NCBI GenBank assembly: GCA_002707785.1
Contig: PANW01000032.1
Coordinates: 1-46,779 of the forward strand
DNA from: Cellvibrionaceae bacterium
GTDB lineage: Bacteria > Pseudomonadota > Gammaproteobacteria > Pseudomonadales > Cellvibrionaceae
Length of the DNA stretch: 46,779 bases
Direction: 5' to 3'
The notes beneath the pieces were generated by a model. It did not search any database, had not been told where the DNA came from, and worked only from the letters and a program-made list of their open reading frames with translations. Positions 44,477-46,779 of the stretch are shown one piece after another. Within the stretch, counting starts at the first letter, position 1. The number at the start of each line of letters is the position of its first letter. A program made the position numbers and the translations under genes.

Positions 44477-46285
44477 TTAAGGCGTATACCATATGGGAGA
44501 ACTGTAGGCGCGCTCCTGAATAGTACTGAGATAGCCTTTTTTAGGGGATTGCTTGAGGGCAACTTCGGCGTACAAGGTGTGACGCGGCGTGGGTATTTGC
44601 AAAACCCGAATGTAGTAGAAGGCTCTTACCGATGGATCGAAGTCGGGATCTTTCCAAACTGTCGCCAGCTGTGCTGAACCAATGGAATTGGTATAAGTCG
44701 CGGTCTCTAAGTCGACCGTATTGCCCACGGGCGCCAGCTGATTATTGTTGATTTTTCTGCCTTCTGAGGCCGCCACGTTATAGACTTTTTCACGTGCTTG
44801 ACCATTCTTATCCAGCCACCCTTTGACTACTTGAACTCGATCTAGATTGGCATCAATAGGATCCTTAGCGGCATGAATCAGAAAGCTAGGGGCTTTTTTA
44901 CTTGGCGATTGAGTCATATCGCCCCCCATAGGTACGCCTTTTCGGTAACCGATATCAGCCAAATTATTGGCCTCCGCTTCTTTTGCCTGAAAGCCCCAAC
45001 CGCCAAAGAAACGCAATTGAATTCTAGGCCCCGTGGTGCCATAGACTTCGCGGCGCTTAAACGCATTGAATATGGCCTCACGAGTGTTTTCCGTCGCCCA
45101 AACTCCCGCCAATCCCGCCGACGCCATATCGTAGCCAATAGTTCCTGGGGTCAGCGATTTGGATTTTCCTTCGGGGTTTGAATCCAGCGGGAACTTGCCG
45201 CCGAAGTTGTCTTCTTCCACAGCTGAAACACCAGAGTGAGAATCTGATGCGCCGATCATGCCCAACTTAAACGGGTTAACACCCAGTTTTTTATCGTACT
45301 CAAGCCCTCTCATCAACGCCGAGCGAGCATAACCATTAGGGTCGGGTGGCAATGCACTCTTTGAACCTTCACGACCATCCAGCGCATGATTGTAAGTCTC
45401 AAACTCCGCGAAAGGATCGTCGGGCGATAGAGCCGCCAAGGTCTCGCCGTCGCCTTTGATTTGTGTCATCTCGTACACAGGTTCCCAGCGCATACGAGTT
45501 TTGGCATATTTTGCCGTTAACGGTTTGCCATAGCTGTCGACATCATTGAACATCTGTCCTTTACTGACATTGCCGTTGTGAGGAATCGCTAAAAAATCTG
45601 CACCCGTCTGTGCTGAAGTCTTTTCCATCCAATTCCAGAAATCTTCTGGTTTATCACTGTCGAAGGTCGAATAAGGAACGAACTTTTTGGCAATGTCGGC
45701 GCCATCCTTGACCAGAACCACACGATGTAAGTTTGCACCGTTCGGGAGCGAGCTCCACTCCCAGCCAATCAATGTGGTGAACTTACCCGGCTGATTGTGT
45801 TTTTCCGCCGCACTGATAATTTCTTCCTGCCATACCGTCTGTCGAATTTCTTTAGTATCCAACGCGGCGAGGGGTTTGTTGCTGTTAACAGAGGCGACAA
45901 GATCGAAAAACGCCTTTTGCGCCTCACCGTTTTGCACCATGTCGTAGAGCTTTTTACCTTCCTTGGTTTTAACCAGTGATGGGTCACCAGCAAATAGTTT
46001 CGGAATCACGCCCATATAAACGTCATGATCCGTAACGGCAAGAAAATCAAGCGGTGTATTAATTTGAATACGGTGCTTCGTTTGCGCGTTCACCACAGGA
46101 AGACCTTTGGCGTAGCGATAGGCGTCGTCAGGGCTCAAACTGCGATTGCCCATTAAGTAGGCATCAGCTGAGAGCTTCGTATGTAGATGCGTGTCGCCCC
46201 ACAGGAGCTGTGTGGATCCATCTTGTGCTAAGACACCTGTCGCAGCGGACAAGCTCAAGGCTGTAATTAACCATTTTTTCAACAT
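44477..46285 (-). CDS. DUF3604 protein 3, secreted PHP-like metalloprotein
   Basis: A 602-residue protein with a signal peptide ending VLAQ. LLWGDTHLHTKLSADAY, LAVTDHDVYM, GWEWSSLPNGANLHRVV, IPHNGNVSKG, MTQIKGDGET and GASDSHSG repeat the metal-site set of protein 2. The Asp-His motif here is TDHDVYM rather than ADHAEYM, a difference next to a predicted ligand. ENTREAIFNAFKRREVYGTTGPRIQLRFFGGW and a YSSPIWYTP end complete the family pattern. GGAGAG lies 7 bp before the ATG. It is first in the group, followed by protein 2 after 184 bp. Confidence 0.93.
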   Translation of the reverse strand: MLKKWLITALSLSAATGVLAQDGSTQLLWGDTHLHTKLSADAYLMGNRSLSPDDAYRYAKGLPVVNAQTKHRIQINTPLDFLAVTDHDVYMGVIPKLFAGDPSLVKTKEGKKLYDMVQNGEAQKAFFDLVASVNSNKPLAALDTKEIRQTVWQEEIISAAEKHNQPGKFTTLIGWEWSSLPNGANLHRVVLVKDGADIAKKFVPYSTFDSDKPEDFWNWMEKTSAQTGADFLAIPHNGNVSKGQMFNDVDSYGKPLTAKYAKTRMRWEPVYEMTQIKGDGETLAALSPDDPFAEFETYNHALDGREGSKSALPPDPNGYARSALMRGLEYDKKLGVNPFKLGMIGASDSHSGVSAVEEDNFGGKFPLDSNPEGKSKSLTPGTIGYDMASAGLAGVWATENTREAIFNAFKRREVYGTTGPRIQLRFFGGWGFQAKEAEANNLADIGYRKGVPMGGDMTQSPSKKAPSFLIHAAKDPIDANLDRVQVVKGWLDKNGQAREKVYNVAASEGRKINNNQLAPVGNTVDLETATYTNSIGSAQLATVWKDPDFDPSVRAFYYIRVLQIPTPRHTLYAEVALKQSPKKGYLSTIQERAYSSPIWYTP

Positions 46286-46458
46286 GATTCTCTCCGAAAT
46301 AATGCACCGGCTTTATCGAGACAAATAGAAAATAGAAGGTGCCCACATGAGAGTCAAATCCTGTGTCATCAGTATAGATCTGTGAGACGACTCTTAACCG
46401 ACAACCACGGCCAATTTAGGCGACATCCATCCCTCTAAGCTTAAACCGTTTAGGCTCA

Positions 46459-46779
46459 CTAGCGTGCCGTATAGCCCCCATCGATCACGAGTTCGGTACC
46501 TGTCATATAGGCCGACTCATCCGACGCGAGAAATAAACAACCGTTGGCAATGTCCACCGGATCGCCCATACGCCCCATGGGTATACTGCCCAGTACACGC
46601 GCCAGAAAAGACTCTCGCTCAGCGTCGCTCATCTGAGCCGCGGCATCTTCGACCAATGGCGCCATGAAGAAGCCCGGATGGACAGAGTTGATACGAACCG
46701 GATAACCCTCTGCACAGCAATGCATAGCTGCAGATTTGGTAAAGATTCGCACGCCACCTTTACTGTAGTTGTAGGCGGC
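46459..46779 (-). CDS. Short-chain dehydrogenase/reductase, C-terminal half (runs off the window)
   Basis: The frame enters at 46779 inside an SDR: YNYSKGG contains the catalytic Tyr-xxx-Lys. RINSVHPGFFMAPLV is the post-catalytic loop, and GDPVDIANGCLFLASDESAYMTGTELVIDGGYTAR is the standard SDR C-terminus. It is a classical NAD(P)-dependent alcohol or steroid-type dehydrogenase; the nucleotide-binding half is outside the window. It lies 170 bp upstream of the DUF3604 group on the same strand and could share a pathway with it. Confidence 0.9.
   Translation of the reverse strand, partial: AAYNYSKGGVRIFTKSAAMHCCAEGYPVRINSVHPGFFMAPLVEDAAAQMSDAERESFLARVLGSIPMGRMGDPVDIANGCLFLASDESAYMTGTELVIDGGYTAR

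Overview
The window looks like a piece of a marine gammaproteobacterial chromosome. The grounds are many TonB-dependent receptors paired with sulfatases, secreted DUF3604 proteins, FadH- and FAH-type catabolism and typical gammaproteobacterial Shine-Dalgarno spacing. This placement is inferred from gene content only; there is no rRNA or other taxonomic marker. By eye the right third (after about 37 kb) is more GC-rich than the left and middle parts, and the left and middle parts carry most signs of gene transfer and decay. No tRNA, rRNA, CRISPR array or complete insertion sequence was seen.

Positions 1-6089: a redox/quinone-stress type neighbourhood. A LysR regulator (only its first 15 codons are inside the window) diverges from an operon of pirin, NADPH-FMN reductase, DUF2798, a 5'-truncated alpha/beta hydrolase and a frameshifted DUF6640-like membrane gene. 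A cupin/AraC regulator diverges from a second operon of NmrA-like, DUF1772 and DUF4345 proteins, closed by a strong terminator hairpin.

Positions 6134-15240: a modular mobile region. The same unit (the 3' end of a DEAD/DEAH helicase gene, then about 90 bp ending in CCACCA) occurs three times. After copies 1 and 2 come the same terminator, an AlpA-like HTH gene and a divergent HigBA toxin-antitoxin pair on a probably leaderless, palindrome-controlled promoter. Each repeat of this unit is followed by different metal-related cargo: a c-type cytochrome/SHOCT pair and a CDF transporter with a CadR-like MerR regulator in the first, and a His-rich protein, HupE-like permease and DUF6488 protein in the second. 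Copy 3 is followed by a decayed tyrosine integrase. The layout reads as serial integration at one site, giving a tandem array of cassettes.

Positions 15241-27516: one long leftward operon under a divergent LysR gene: TonB receptor, two lipoprotein sulfatases, DUF485 plus SSS symporter, fumarylacetoacetase, VOC enzyme and a broken maleylacetoacetate isomerase (maiA). A TauE/SafE exporter follows the LysR gene. The proposed logic is uptake and desulfation of a sulfated aromatic, processing through a fumarylacetoacetate-like intermediate, and export of the released sulfur oxyanion. The operon is bracketed by two copies of the 5' end of the same integrase gene.

Positions 28281-37290: a second sulfatase locus with an outer-membrane beta-barrel, a periplasmic sulfatase, a D-2-hydroxyacid dehydrogenase, a large TonB receptor, an AraC regulator and a small DUF1145-like membrane protein. 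Positions 37599-46779: a FadH-type dienoyl-CoA reductase, a Crp/Fnr-like regulator, three tandem secreted DUF3604 (PHP-like) proteins, one of them frameshifted, and the C-terminal half of a short-chain dehydrogenase running off the window.
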